Position numbers and translations under genes: made by a program. Of a DNA stretch of 64,000 nt, positions 48,562 to 59,227 are shown in pieces. This stretch comes from Isoetes taiwanensis (lineage: Eukaryota > Streptophyta > Lycopodiopsida > Isoetales > Isoetaceae): contig JAJEKV010000141.1 of NCBI GenBank assembly GCA_021234155.1, positions 1,370,356 to 1,434,355 of the forward strand, given 5' to 3'. How positions within the stretch are numbered: position 1 is the stretch's first letter; each line of letters starts with the position of its first letter. Under the pieces are notes generated by a model. That model searched no databases. It was not told the origin of the DNA and worked only from the letters and a program-made list of their open reading frames with translations.

Positions 48562-50289
48562 TCAGTACCTCCTTTGAGGATATCTTGATGCATTGTCAAC
48601 AAAACCTTGCCTTCTACCAGTATCCTCTTCATCCGAATATTCCTCTCTGGCTGGTTTGTTCTTCAGATACCTATAAGGTGGATCTCCCATAGAAGTGAAT
48701 GGAATGAGTCCAAGAGCACGAGCAGTTTTGATCTCTCGAACAATTTTCCGTTGAGCTTTGGCTCTTACTCCAGTCTGACAAATTCTACTCAATCTCATGT
48801 ACAAACAAACAAAGAAAATGATCCTATATAATAAGATGTTGATTAACTTACAACTCTGCGTGGTTTAATCTTCGATGTTTCGGTAACAAACTCAGACAGA
48901 AATTTTATATTCTGCTAAAATATATAATCTTAATTAGGCAATGCAGTTAATTCCTCAAAATAGAGCTATCATGACTTACCCGGAAGTCGGCTGCAGCCCA
49001 AACAGTGGCATGAGCCTTGCGTCCCTTAAAAGGGCTTTCTTCTACAGCGCTGGAGGTTGGCCTCGTAAGATCAAAGTCCTAGTAATAAGAAGTTTATGTG
49101 AGAACTATACAATGGTACCAGAAAGAAGTCCTAGTAATGACAAGTTTATGTGAGAACCATACAATAATACCAGAAAGAAGTCCCAGTAATAACAAGTTTA
49201 TGTGAGAAAGTTTGTGAGTACTATACAGTGATACCAGACAGAATCCATGTATGTGAGAAGTTCGTGAAAACTATGCATTGACACCAGAAAAAATCTATGT
49301 ATGTGAGAAGTTTGTGAGAATCATACAGTGATACCAGAAAAAATCTACATATGTGAGAAGTTTGTGAGAACTATACAGTGATAAAAGAAAGAACCCATGT
49401 ATGTAGAAGTTTACAGTGATAGCAGAAAGAATCCATGTATGTTACCTCTGGTCGGTAAGTATGCCCTGGATAATACGTACGATCGGGTCTGAAAGGCTCT
49501 GGATTCTCAGCGCTACGGTCTCCCATACCAGGTATGCTCAAATAACCTTTTGGTGTCACAAATGTCTCAAGCTCATCATTCCAAAAAATTGCCTCATCAT
49601 CATTTAGTAAGCTCTCATCATTTTCTGGATCAAATGATTCGTCCTTCATTTGAGCCTTAGTCAAGAATTCCTGGCTGATAATGTCTGCCCCCTCACTACT
49701 CCATGCTTCCTTCTCCTTTTCAACTTCTTGGAGTTTCTGTTTCACGTCAACAGCTTCAGGCTTCTTGCCAGCTTTCAGCTTTTCTGCCTTCTTGGTTTCT
49801 TGCTCAATCTTTTCTAGCTCTTGCAGAAAATCATCCCTCTCAGCAACATCTTCAAGTTCTTCATGCACTTCCAGTTCGCTCTCATCCAGATCGGCTTCTC
49901 CCAGGACATGGCGTTCAAATTCATCAAGATGCTTTTTAGGCGCTTTGCCAGGAGGATCTATAAAGGTAGTAAAAAATTATCTGTCAGAACATTGTAAGAA
50001 ATTTTGGATCTTTATGGGATGGTATATGGCAGAACTGAATCCAAACTATTTTCAAAATGTGGGCTGAAAGGAAGCACCTGTGCCGGTGACAGTGTTTTTA
50101 GTGCTGAAAGCAAATAGCTGCCCTAAGCCACCTGAAAGTTAAAAATCCATAAAGATCTCATACCACAAAAGAAAGAAACTACAGTTAATCACATTACTAC
50201 GTACCTGGAAATCTGGCTTGCTTCGAAGCGGGGATATGGCCACAGGAAAGAAGCTGTCGACACAAAACGCGGATTGCCGGAAGTGACAT
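48562..50289 (-). CDS. bS18m: mitochondrial-type small-subunit ribosomal protein bS18 (six exons)
   Basis: Component of the small subunit of the organellar ribosome. Exons on the minus strand: 50289-50205, 50131-50078, 49957-49446, 49078-48980, 48911-48852, 48774-48562; together 1023 bases, 340 codons plus stop, all with GT-AG junctions and an unbroken frame. The N-terminus (MSLPAIRVLCRQLLSCG) is Arg-rich with few acids, like a mitochondrial presequence. Exon 3 encodes a long acidic, charged extension (LQELEKIEQETKKAEKLKAG). The bS18 core spans exons 4-6: VWAAADFR, NIKFLSEFVTETSKIKPRRV, then TGVRAKAQRKIVREIKTARA and LGLIPFTSMG. Bacterial S18 is only ~75 residues, so this is an extended organellar form. 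Mitochondrial rather than plastid targeting is inferred. Divergent neighbour DPH5 starts 117 bases away. Confidence 0.93.
49081..49440. repeat. degenerate minisatellite filling intron 3 of the bS18 gene
   Basis: About seven units of roughly 45-60 bases built from AAGTTT(A/G)TGTGAGAA, CTATACA(G)TG and ATACCAGAAA(G/A)AA. In minus-strand sense the first units also duplicate the real 3' splice site (TTACTAG|GACTT at 49080/49079): an intact copy is at 49132/49131, and near 49183 the AG is lost (TTACTGGGACTT). Confidence 0.85.
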
Positions 50290-50405
50290 TGTAGGCCGAG
50301 CAAAGTAAACGCACGTAGTATTTTAGGCCTTTGGGTTTTACATTTTAGGGTTTTGCCCAACTGGGTTTAAGGGAAGAGGAAGACTGAGAAGGAAGAGGCA
50401 CGACG
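50290..50405. promoter_or_regulatory. 116-base bidirectional promoter with telo-box
   Basis: The only sequence between the two divergent start codons. Contains TTTTAGGGTTTT (50343-50354), a telo-box (AAACCCTAA on the other strand), common in promoters of plant ribosomal-protein and translation genes. A TAGGCCTTTGGG stretch is nearby. No TATA box is obvious. Both 5' UTRs must also fit here, so transcription starts would be within a few tens of bases of each other. Confidence 0.7.
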
Positions 50406-53400
50406 ATGGTGCTGTATATGGTAGGATTAGGGCTTGGCGATGAAAAAGACATAACCCTTAGAGGCCTGGAAATAGTCCGATCTTGTGACCGTGTTTATTT
50501 GGAAGGCTACACTTCGCTCTTATCTCTGGGTCTGGGCGAGTCTGCCCTGTCCAGATTGGTGAGCCTTCTCAATGACTGATCCAAAGTTATGACCGCATTT
50601 CTGAGTCTGGATACTGGATTGTTCTGCAGGAAGAAATGTATGGAAAATCTGTCATTATTGCAGATCGAGAAACAGTAGAACAATCAATAGAAAAGATTAT
50701 TGAGGAGGCTCGCATGTTACAGGTGGCATTTCTTGTTGTGGGCGATCCATTCGGGTGAGTTTTCAGCATTCTTATGTTTCATTGCAATTTCAACATTTTG
50801 GTAAGACCTGTTCTGGTTCATCCAACGATGTTTTATGTCCTCATTGGTCTGCTATTGTCTTCCAACCAGATGTTGCCATTATTCAAAGACCTTCCATCAG
50901 GTGTTTTAATAGAGAAATTCTGTTTATCAAGGCTTGATGTTTTCATGTAGGGCCACAACTCACTCCGATATGGTTGTAAGATCTAGGAGGTTAGGTGTGG
51001 AGGTTGAGGTGGTGCATAATGCTTCAGTGTTAAATGCTGTTGGAGTTTGTGGGCTTCAGCTTTATCGTTTTGGGGAAACTATCTCAATTCCATTTTTTAC
51101 TGATACTTGGAGGCCTGATAGCTTCTATGATAAGATCAAGGTTAATAGATCGTCTGGGCTGCATACCTTATGCTTACTTGGTAATGTTTCTCTTTCCCCC
51201 AACATCTTATTTCGACATTGAGTATTTATCAAAAGAACTAGGAGCAATCTGCAGTTTGACATAAATTTTCTACACATATATAGATTTGGGAGACTTTCAA
51301 ATAAGATCCCGATCATTTGCCTGAGAAGCACTGGAGTTGCACCTGTAATATTTTTGTGTAGGATTGGACTAAACAGCCGTAGAAAATAATTGAGTGTACT
51401 GATGCAGAATCTTCAATGCACAGAAAATCACGTTTCCAATTTGCCAGCATGAGAATTTCCAAATCAAGTGGCTGGACTTGAAAGTAAAGTTTATTCCATT
51501 CTCAGTGATGCCAAGGTTTTCAAACTTATGCCATAGCCTGAACTATATTTCTCAGGTACCCTGTGATTGCCTTTCTGAAAAAGCCATGTTAGGCTTGACT
51601 GCCTAACTAAATTGAAAATAGCAGCCCAGTCTGCACAGAGCCTCGAATATCTGCATGCTTATGCGTCTTCGCAGATCACCTAAAGGGATGTTAATCTGCA
51701 AATGTTATGTTACTCTTAACAGGGCTCATGACAGTGACGGAAACACGTGGATGTTAATCTGCAAATGCTATGTTACTCTTAACATTGCTCATGACAGTGA
51801 TGGAAACACGTGGATGTTTTCAGATGATGCAACTAAAACAAATAACACCGTTTATAGTTTTGAGATGTGTTTGGAACTCATAAGTGGTAGAAAAGCTGCA
51901 GAAGGGGTGGTATCATGGGTGTATGAACATGTTGAGCATGGCAGGACAGCCAGATTACAGATCCAACCTTGGACATGCAAGTTAGCTTGTGAATGTAGTC
52001 AGGATGACCTTGGATTGTGTTAGATTGAGCACAGTAGCCAGCGATTTGGAATCAGTTTTAGAGAAATTCCATGCTGTGTACGCAAGTCCAAGAGATATAA
52101 GCATGTTAGTGGCAAGGTAAAGACCATAAATACTATAAAATGCATTGAACTAATTCTTGCTTTAATCCAAGACTAGGGTAAGCATCAGCCTTCCGTATCA
52201 GCTAATCAACCAAGGGGTAACAATATATGGAAGTTGTAGTTGTGACTCTTCACTTTTTGGACACAGCATCTGAAAAGACAGAATAAGGTTTGCTCCTCTG
52301 TGCAAGTCAAAGAATGGGATTTGGCTTCTCTGTGCAATAAGTTGGCAGCGCAGCCACGACTGTTAAGCTTGTTTTGCTGGCAATTCTACAGAGCTGAAAA
52401 TGCGACGACCCCGGTCGGGGTAGATTAGAGATGAATTGACATGAACTGCTTGCAACAATGCCTGTTTATAAGACATGCATCCCCATGTATGCTGCAGCAA
52501 TGGATGTAGTTTTCTTTGCACATCATGCCAATGTTGACAAAATTTGGTGCATCTGCAAACGTATACTTAAGTGGAAGGACTATAAAGACAAACTCTGGCT
52601 TAATGCTGCCTTTGTTTCCTTTGATGTATTGGAGATGCTTTACAGGCCAAGGTGAGGGATATGTTGAGCATTCATAAGATGGGTTACAGGTATCAAGATC
52701 TTTTCGTTACGAAGTTTCCAAACCACAACCTGTGTTGCGAATACAGGTTTATATTGAAGCTGAAAGCTTGCTAAGCCTTCGCAGTCGAATTTTGTTGAAG
52801 CTGTTGCACTTAATCAGCTTCTTCGTACATAAAACCTAGGTGATGATTCGTTAAACTGATCCATTGAATCGAACCTTAAATCTTTTCCAATAGCTATTTT
52901 TGACAAATCAATCTGCAAGTATTTGATTCGATAATTCCATAATAAAGGCTCCTAAAACCTGAGGTCCTTTTTACCCAGACACATCATATCTTTTTGTAAC
53001 ACTTAGTATTATATTTTATCTTCTAGCTAGAGGTTCTGTATACTTGTGACAATGTGTTGCAAATATTTTTCCTTGAAACCTAACATTTCCCTTTTAAACG
53101 CCTTTGTGATGTATATTTTCTAGCTGGAAGTTTTGTGTGATGCTTTGCAGCAATGGAGCTTTTTTTGTTCTATTTTCTTATCAACTCAGGTTGGCCTTGT
53201 CTCACAGATATACGTGTCAAGGAATTGTCCACAGAAGCTTTATGCAGGTAAGGAGCAGAGATATTAAATAGGGAACTGATTTACTTGTTGACAGAGTACA
53301 TTATGCGATACAGAGGGAAGAAAATTTATGAGCCACCAAGCTATATGACTGTGAATACTGCAGTGGAACAACTTCTGGAGGTTGAAGAGAACCGGAAAGA

Positions 53401-53677
53401 GCAAGGTTTATGTGCTTCTACAAGTTGAAATTCAACAGTGGCACACTTGATTTGCTAAAATTATTTGTTTTCTGCAGCTTATGATAAGAATACCCTCAGT
53501 GTTGGCATGGCTAGACTTGGTTCAAAGTCTCAGAAAATAATAGCAGCTCCATTGAATGAATTACTTACCGTGGATTTTGGAGCGCCATTGCACTGCCTCG
53601 TCATTGCCGGGAAGACACATGTGATGGAGGAGGAAATGCTTTCATTTTTTGAAATAGAAAAACACCTCAACACATGA
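50406..53677 (+). CDS. DPH5: diphthine methyl ester synthase (six exons)
   Basis: SAM-dependent methyltransferase of diphthamide synthesis; it multiply methylates the modified histidine intermediate on eEF2 in the cytosol. Exons: 50406-50558, 50630-50754, 50951-51180, 53208-53247, 53314-53405, 53478-53677; 840 bases, 279 codons plus stop, all GT-AG, in frame. Family hallmarks: start [20 protein letters not shown], then [111 protein letters not shown]. Length is close to the human protein (about 285). For exon 5, the acceptor at 53311-53313 keeps frame ([10 protein letters not shown]); an earlier AG at 53292-53294 would not. Intron 3 (2027 bases) is far longer than the others (66-196) and contains pseudogene fragments. 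Complete and probably functional. Confidence 0.95.
51687..51812. repeat. 63-bp tandem duplication in DPH5 intron 3
   Basis: Two nearly identical 63-base units beginning GATGTTAATCTGCAAATG; a third start (GATGTTTTC) follows. Keeps a frame because 63 is divisible by 3, giving repeated [11 protein letters not shown]. Confidence 0.9.
51813..52130 (+). pseudogene. receptor-like kinase C-terminal fragment in DPH5 intron 3
   Basis: Reads [20 protein letters not shown], then [13 protein letters not shown], which fits kinase subdomains IX-XI (VYSFG..LLELISGR). After a stop near 52021 and a frame change it reads [20 protein letters not shown], like the end of plant receptor kinases (RP.MS.V..DLE..L). 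The upstream kinase core is missing. A broken fragment within the intron, same strand as the host gene. Confidence 0.6.
52449..52735 (+). pseudogene. polyphenol oxidase (tyrosinase) CuB-region fragment in DPH5 intron 3
   Basis: Reads [20 protein letters not shown], matching the second copper site of plant polyphenol oxidases (DP.FF.HHAN.D..W), then [15 protein letters not shown] one-base frame change at about 52652 is followed by [16 protein letters not shown], the expected next block. The N-terminal copper site and the rest are missing. In functional enzymes this domain oxidises phenols to quinones; here it is dead. Confidence 0.8.
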
Positions 53678-53699
53678 TTCTGGAATATTCTTCCTAAAA

Positions 53700-54435
53700 C
53701 ATAGAAAACAGCTACCAAGTTGTGAGCGTTAAGTGATTGATTGGCTTACACCATCCAGGGAGCCTTATTTTATAAGTCCATACTGAATACAGAAACGCAT
53801 TTTTCCCATTGCGCATTTTGCTAGTAAATGAAAGCTCAGCCGAGGAAGAGATTGAACATGCGTTCTTGACCATCTTCAGTTGCTTCCTTTGAGGTCAGTT
53901 GCAGTACGAGGTCGAATTTGATTTTCTGACATTTTTTTGGTTGAATGTATCCAAATGAAGATCATCGAATGCATCCTGAACTGCAGAAGCACATAATTAG
54001 AGTTGCAAACGAGCATTACCTATTTCCACTCCAAGATCGAAATGGGCAGAACTCTTCTAACGTAACAGAAAGGTCAGTAACAACTGTAAACCTGCAAAGT
54101 TTACTAAAACATGACTACCCTAGACAAATGTCAGCTTTCTAAAGATAAAAAATGGACCCAAGAAGCACCAACTGTGACGAAACTAAGACCAGTTAATGAA
54201 CAAGCCACAATTGTCAAATTACGGCAAAGTAAGGATGTAGTTACATCAAACGGTGGGTTGTTGGCATCCAGCCTATAAATTGAGGTACTAAGCAAAAGAC
54301 ATGGGTCGATTATGGGTGCTAGCAATTCCGGTTATATTGGCAACTTGATAAAAAACTACGGAGCTTTGTTTTTGAATGGTACGTTTGACACTTCTCGAGC
54401 TTTTTCATTGTAATTTCTTATGTGCGACTTCCATT
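53700..54435. other. DPH5 3' flank, no recognised gene
   Basis: Presumably the 3' UTR and beyond. No coding evidence. Confidence 0.4.
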
Positions 54436-54439
54436 TTGA

Positions 54440-54690
54440 ACGCTACTTCTATATCTAATGCTTCTTGGTAATGGACTAGAAACGTGTGCCCCGCGAGCGA
54501 TGGGGGCATTATTATGAACGTGTAGGATGAATGTGCTCTCTTTCTTGTGTTGTGGACTATAAAAGTCAGTTTGGTTTAATGGCATTATTATGGACGTGTA
54601 GGATGGATGTGCTCTCTTTCTTGTGTTGGGTCCCATAGACCTGCTGGTCCCCGTGGACGATAAAAGAAGTCAGTTCGGTTTAATTCAATT
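54440..54690 (+). mobile_element. two tandem LINE-type 3' ends
   Basis: A block (GGCATTATTATGAACGTGTA, then ATGTGCTCTCTTTCTTGTGT) occurs at 54505 and again at about 54582. Each is followed by a tail with ATAAAAG...TCAGTT(T/C)GGTTTAAT. The second includes GTTGGGTCCCATAGACC and ATAAAA as at 41873-41915. No coding part remains. Confidence 0.6.
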
Positions 54691-55111
54691 CTTATTGATT
54701 ATGCATTATGTGATCTTAAAACACATTTGCATTTTTAGGGATCTGTAGGTTTGGAAATTCCCAAAGGTTTATAATAGAACTTTAGCTATATGTGAGGATG
54801 GTGTAGTGGTACTTGTATATTTATAGTGCTTTGGCTTTATGAAAGTCGCATAGATGTAATTGATGCATTAGATATACAGCTTCCATCTAATTAAAATTTT
54901 ACAATGTTTATAGGCATCCTAAAGGGTAGTTGACTGTAATCCTGCATAGGGTACTATGTACAACTATATTGTAAGGATGAACCCAGTTGAGCAGCGCTAT
55001 CACCAAGCGTTAAAAGGTTTTGCTTTAAAATGGTGGAGATGTTAGAATGATTCCTTGAATGCTTTAGGCCATGGAGTTGGCAATTTACATCTAAATTAAA
55101 GAAATGCATTG

Positions 55112-55142
55112 TTTTCTGGTTACTAAGAGAGTAACCAGAAAA
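55112..55142. repeat. perfect 13-bp inverted repeat with 5-base loop
   Basis: TTTTCTGGTTACT (55112-55124), loop AAGAG, AGTAACCAGAAAA (55130-55142), with partial further pairing outside (GCATTG/CAATG). In an AT-rich stretch with no gene; function unknown. Confidence 0.8.
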
Positions 55143-55149
55143 GCAATGT

Positions 55150-57440
55150 GGCAAAAAAAAAGAAAAGAAATGAACTTTATTTCTATTAATATGATGGCAC
55201 TAAATGGAGGAATGGGTCCTTTATTCCATGTAAAAAGTCAATTTTCCTATGAAACAAAAGAAATCGATCACCAGAGTAAGAAATTGCTCCTGAACTTAGC
55301 ATCTAGGGAATCTGCCAAATCGAGCTCCTTGGCTAGTCATTTGCATGGTACTGCCACATAATATTCCACACAACAACAATTTTGGATGTCTTGTTGCGAT
55401 CTGCTGCATATTTTTATCAACCCAAAGAGGTCTCTAGAAGCATACCCTTGTAGACAATCATATTCTTCTTTCCATTAATGCCTCACATCATGCTAGGGGC
55501 TATTTTAACTGCATGAATCACTACAGTTTCTGCATGTTGATTCGTTTATATCAATCCAGGCAAAGACATGTGAGCATCGAAAGGGTTCTTCTGCTGCCAA
55601 TACACTCCACATCCAGCTGTAGCAGAGCCTTGTGGACATTTCCTTTATTCTGCAAGCTTAAAAAATTTTATGCAGGCCTTAGCATTTACGTGTGCTACCC
55701 CGAAGCTCCTCAAAGGTAAGCATACCACTGACAAACTGCAAATAAGCAGGTGCCCAAATTGAAACCAACTTAATAAAAATTGAAATATATTCAGATACCC
55801 TGATGTACACAAAATGCAAATCGTACTCCTTGCAGAAGTAAAAATTCTCTGATTGGTTTTTGCAAAGCCGTGCCAATACAACCTACCTCTTTAATTATCC
55901 TCCTGATATACTTCATTGCTAGTTTGACAGAAATTTGTTTGATCTGCAGTGAAAAGAGACCCTTCAAGATAGGAAAATCTATATTTGGGTGAATCAAATA
56001 AGAATCGGGCACAATTGGTATCTTGCCTACTATTCCAAATTCAAAAATCCAATATAGAGGAAGATTATGCTCTTTATAATGTGCAATTGCCTTTTCTCGT
56101 GTTCTTAGAAGGGTGTACACACTTCATTCTACCCTATTTACCAAAAGCTTAAGTGAGCAATAGATTCTTTTGAAATGCAGAATAAAAAATAAGAAGCATC
56201 AAATTTACTATTCTAGCGGACCCAAGGTTTTTCTCAATGCAACATGTAGATAGTGATTATGTTTATATGAAGATCCTAACACTCAAATGCAACCCTTCAA
56301 AAAGCATCTGCCTTTCCTTCAGACCAATCAAAGTGCTTTAACTCTGCCTGTTCATCCACCTTTTCTTAGAAGAAGAACATCCACCTCATGAACATGGAAG
56401 TGTCCATATACAAAACATTTAAGCCTTACCAGAAGGGATAGCTCCTCGTTTAACCAACTGACAAATGCTACAATATTAAGATGCTTGAATATGAAGCTAT
56501 AAGAACTTGTGTTGCAAAAGATTGGATAAATTCACCCTTAGTCTCAAGATCAGCTTTTATCTGCAAAAATAACTACCCAGTCAGCAGCCATCAACATACC
56601 AAACCACATAGATAAAAATGATTATAGGAATTTTTGTAAATCAACAATGCCATGAACTTTCTTACGTTTGATTTATCCAAAATATAGCTAATCTAATAGG
56701 CGCTAAAGAGGTGAACTGATCTTCCTGCTCCAATCGTGCTCCTAAAATCTATAGAAGTAACGTGGAGGAAAATGGAATCATTTATGAGAAAGCAACAATA
56801 ATATAAACTTGTATGTTGTAAGTCGCATTTAATTTAAAGTGGGTCACATGTGATTCCCATTTTTTTTTTGAACCCTCTTATTTTACATGAAAAGAACGTG
56901 TGAAGCATTTTGGGGCTTATTTCTCGTTCAAAATAAGAGTTTTTTCGTGTGAGGGTGAATTCCTTTACCAAGATCTTTTGCTCTTTTTTCTTGGATGGGT
57001 AGACAAGAAATCACAAACTCCAACAAAAATTAAACAAATTATTTACTAATTACCAAAAATGCCAGTTTTGAGATGCTTTATATTTATAAATGGGCTCGTT
57101 ACAATATATATTACAGTGGGTGAAGAGACCATGGTGGCTGTGTTATCACAATGATTACACCCTCTTCATACATGGACCACCTAGTGCGGACATCATGTGG
57201 AGCACTCTCCAAGCCACGGGAGCAACTTACAGACGATAGAACTTTATACGAGGAGGTCCTTCATGGGCCACACGCTGGTCTGTCCAACCGATGTTACCAC
57301 CCTCTTCTCGCCTTCTTTCTTCAATGGATGGGTCTTTCCATTGCTCTCAAGCATGTACTATCTGGCCGTGATAAGGACTGCAAAAGACAGAATCAAGTTA
57401 GTCAAGTGATGCTACAGGCAAGAAAAAAAAATAAAAACTA
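55150..57440. other. stretch without recognised genes
   Basis: The minus frame 56120-55791 (109 codons) and plus frame 57151-57441 (96 codons) show no known motif. Nothing else stood out. Confidence 0.4.
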
Positions 57441-57445
57441 GTTCT

Positions 57446-57985
57446 GAGGGCCAGTTTTGGAAAACACAGGTCTGAGAGGCTTTCTTGACTCGTGAGTCGA
57501 GAAAGGCAGCTCAAAGTGAAGAAGGCAATTGTAAAGGCCATTTTTGGAAAATGCAGGTCTGATGGCCTTTCTCGACTCGCGAGTAGCGAAAGGTAGCTCA
57601 GAGTGAGAAATGCAGTTCTGAAGGCCATTTTTGAAAACTGCAGGTCTGATAGCCTTTCTCGACTCGCGAGTCGAGAAAGGCAGCTCAGAATGAAAAAGGC
57701 AATTCTGAAGACCATTTTTGAAAAACACAGGTCTGATGGCCTTTTTTGACTCGCGAGTCGAGAAATATAGCTCAGAGTGAAAAACGTAGTTCTGAAGGCC
57801 ATTTTTGAAAACTGCAGGTTTGATAGCCTTTCTCGACTCAGAAGTCGAGAAAGGCAGCTCAAAGTGAAAAATAAAGTGCTGAGGAAAGGCAGCTCAGAGT
57901 GAAAAACATAGGTCTGAGGGCCTTTCTCGACTCGCGAGTCGAGAAAGGCAGTTCGGAGTGGAAAATGCAGTTTTGAGGGCCAGAG
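57446..57985. repeat. tandem array (~87-bp units) carrying long palindromes
   Basis: About six units containing GGCCATTTTTGAAAACTGCA, GGTCTGATGGCC, a palindrome, then CAGCTCAGAGTGAAAAA. In two units (57652-57681 and 57920-57949) the palindrome is a perfect 30-mer: GCCTTTCTCGACTCG followed by its exact reverse complement. In the others it has one or a few mismatches. The 202-codon minus frame over this region is an effect of the repeat, not a gene. Confidence 0.9.
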
Positions 57986-58016
57986 GTTATATTTGCAGAG
58001 CACCATTTGGTTTACA

Positions 58017-58165
58017 AAACCTATTAAACCTATTAAACCTATCTAAACCTATGCATTAAACCTATGAAAGCTATGCATTAAAACTCTGTAAAACTATATA
58101 TTAAACCTATGAAAGCTGTTTAAACCTATGCATTTAACCTATATTAAACCTATACAAACCTTTTG
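58017..58165. repeat. degenerate AAACCTAT-rich tract
   Basis: AAACCTAT or close variants recur over ten times with irregular 1-15 base spacers. Not the plant telomere heptamer (AAACCCT) but one step from it. Confidence 0.75.
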
Positions 58166-58326
58166 CAACTTAGTGTTACAAACTATAGAAGATGATCATG
58201 TGCATCACAAAGTACTTGTCCTCATTTTGTGCCCTAAATATACCTTCAAAATGGATCAACAAATTTTAAAGTATATCATGCATGCTCTTTGAAAAGTTAA
58301 ATTTTTTACCTTAAAATAAGAATTAT

Positions 58327-58500
58327 ATGCCTTAGGCACATTAGAAAATGTGCACCTATAATGGCAACATAATGTGTAATGTGTGAACATAGTAGCACGC
58401 TTATAAAAAGAGAAATCAAGGACGTGCCTTAGGCACATTAGAAAATGTGCACCTATAATGGCAACATAATGTGTAACGTGTGAACATAGTATGTTTTGAG
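58327..58500. repeat. 66-bp direct repeat ~105 bases apart
   Basis: GCCTTAGGCACATTAGAAAA through TGTGTAA(T/C)GTGTGAACATAG, twice. Each copy contains small palindromes (GTGCCTTAGGCAC in the second; CACATT/AATGTG). Confidence 0.85.
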
Positions 58501-58867
58501 CTGGAGCTCGCTGAATCTTCCTCTTAAAAGGCACTCCAGAAATAGGAGCAAAGATGCTCATAGATAGAAACGTGAAACATGGCATTGTGGAGGCAGAACA
58601 TGGAAAAAGAAAATGCTCAAAGTAGCTTGTGATGCGGATTGTGAAGCGTTGAATGCAATAGAAAAAGAGTCCGCCAAATTTGCCTTAACATTGTTCTACA
58701 GGGCTTCCTCATAGTTCCTCCCATGTTTGTGATGCCAAAAATGACTATGAAGCTTTCTAAGCCGACCACCGCAGAAGAAGAAGAAGGTGCTCCGAAGAAA
58801 AAATGCTCAGAAGCAAATTTTAAAATGCTCTCCTTGCTTGGAGACTGATGTTGGATGGATGAAGATG

Positions 58868-58891
58868 ATTCTCGACTACCAAGTCGAGAAT
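58868..58891. repeat. isolated hairpin related to the palindrome array
   Basis: ATTCTCGACT-ACCA-AGTCGAGAAT: a perfect 10-bp stem sharing TTCTCGACT/AGTCGAGAA with the array palindromes but with a different centre. Confidence 0.75.
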
Positions 58892-59009
58892 TGTCTCTTA
58901 TTAGTGGTTAAAATACTTTAATTGGTGTTTATTAATTAATTAATTTATATCTAAAATTAATTATTAATTATATTTAATTTAATGTCATTTCAGAGGGGAG
59001 TACTCTTGT

Positions 59010-59215
59010 TGGCTTCCCCTAGCAGCTCGTGTCCCCCTTCCACGCCCCCCTCCTCCCCAACTTCTCCCCCTTGCCCCTTCCCCAACTTCTCAACCCCCTC
59101 CTCTCCCTTTGTCCCATTCTTTGCCCCTTTGCCCACCCTCCTCACCCCTAGCCCCATTGCCTCTTTCCCTTGCCCCTCGAGCCCCTTTGCCCACCCTCCT
59201 CACCCCCTAGCGGAC
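59010..59215. repeat. C-rich low-complexity tract
   Basis: About 200 bases of mostly CCCC, CCT and CTCC, with CCCCTTTGCCCACCCTCCTC present twice. The Pro-rich frame across it is not evidence for a gene. Confidence 0.8.
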
Positions 59216-59227
59216 CTTTTTTGGTAA

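Noticed and set aside
53281-53313. DPH5 exon 5 starting at the earlier acceptor (GACAG at 53290-53294)
   Set aside because: It would add out-of-frame codons; the acceptor at 53311-53313 restores the conserved [10 protein letters not shown] reading.
57398-58006. 202-codon open frame on the minus strand, the longest in the window
   Set aside because: It lies wholly in the palindromic tandem array; the repeated peptide follows the DNA repeat and has no protein family features.
58982-59227. Pro-rich 81-codon frame resembling an extensin-like protein
   Set aside because: Produced by C-rich low-complexity DNA; no signal peptide or Ser-Pro4 periodicity.
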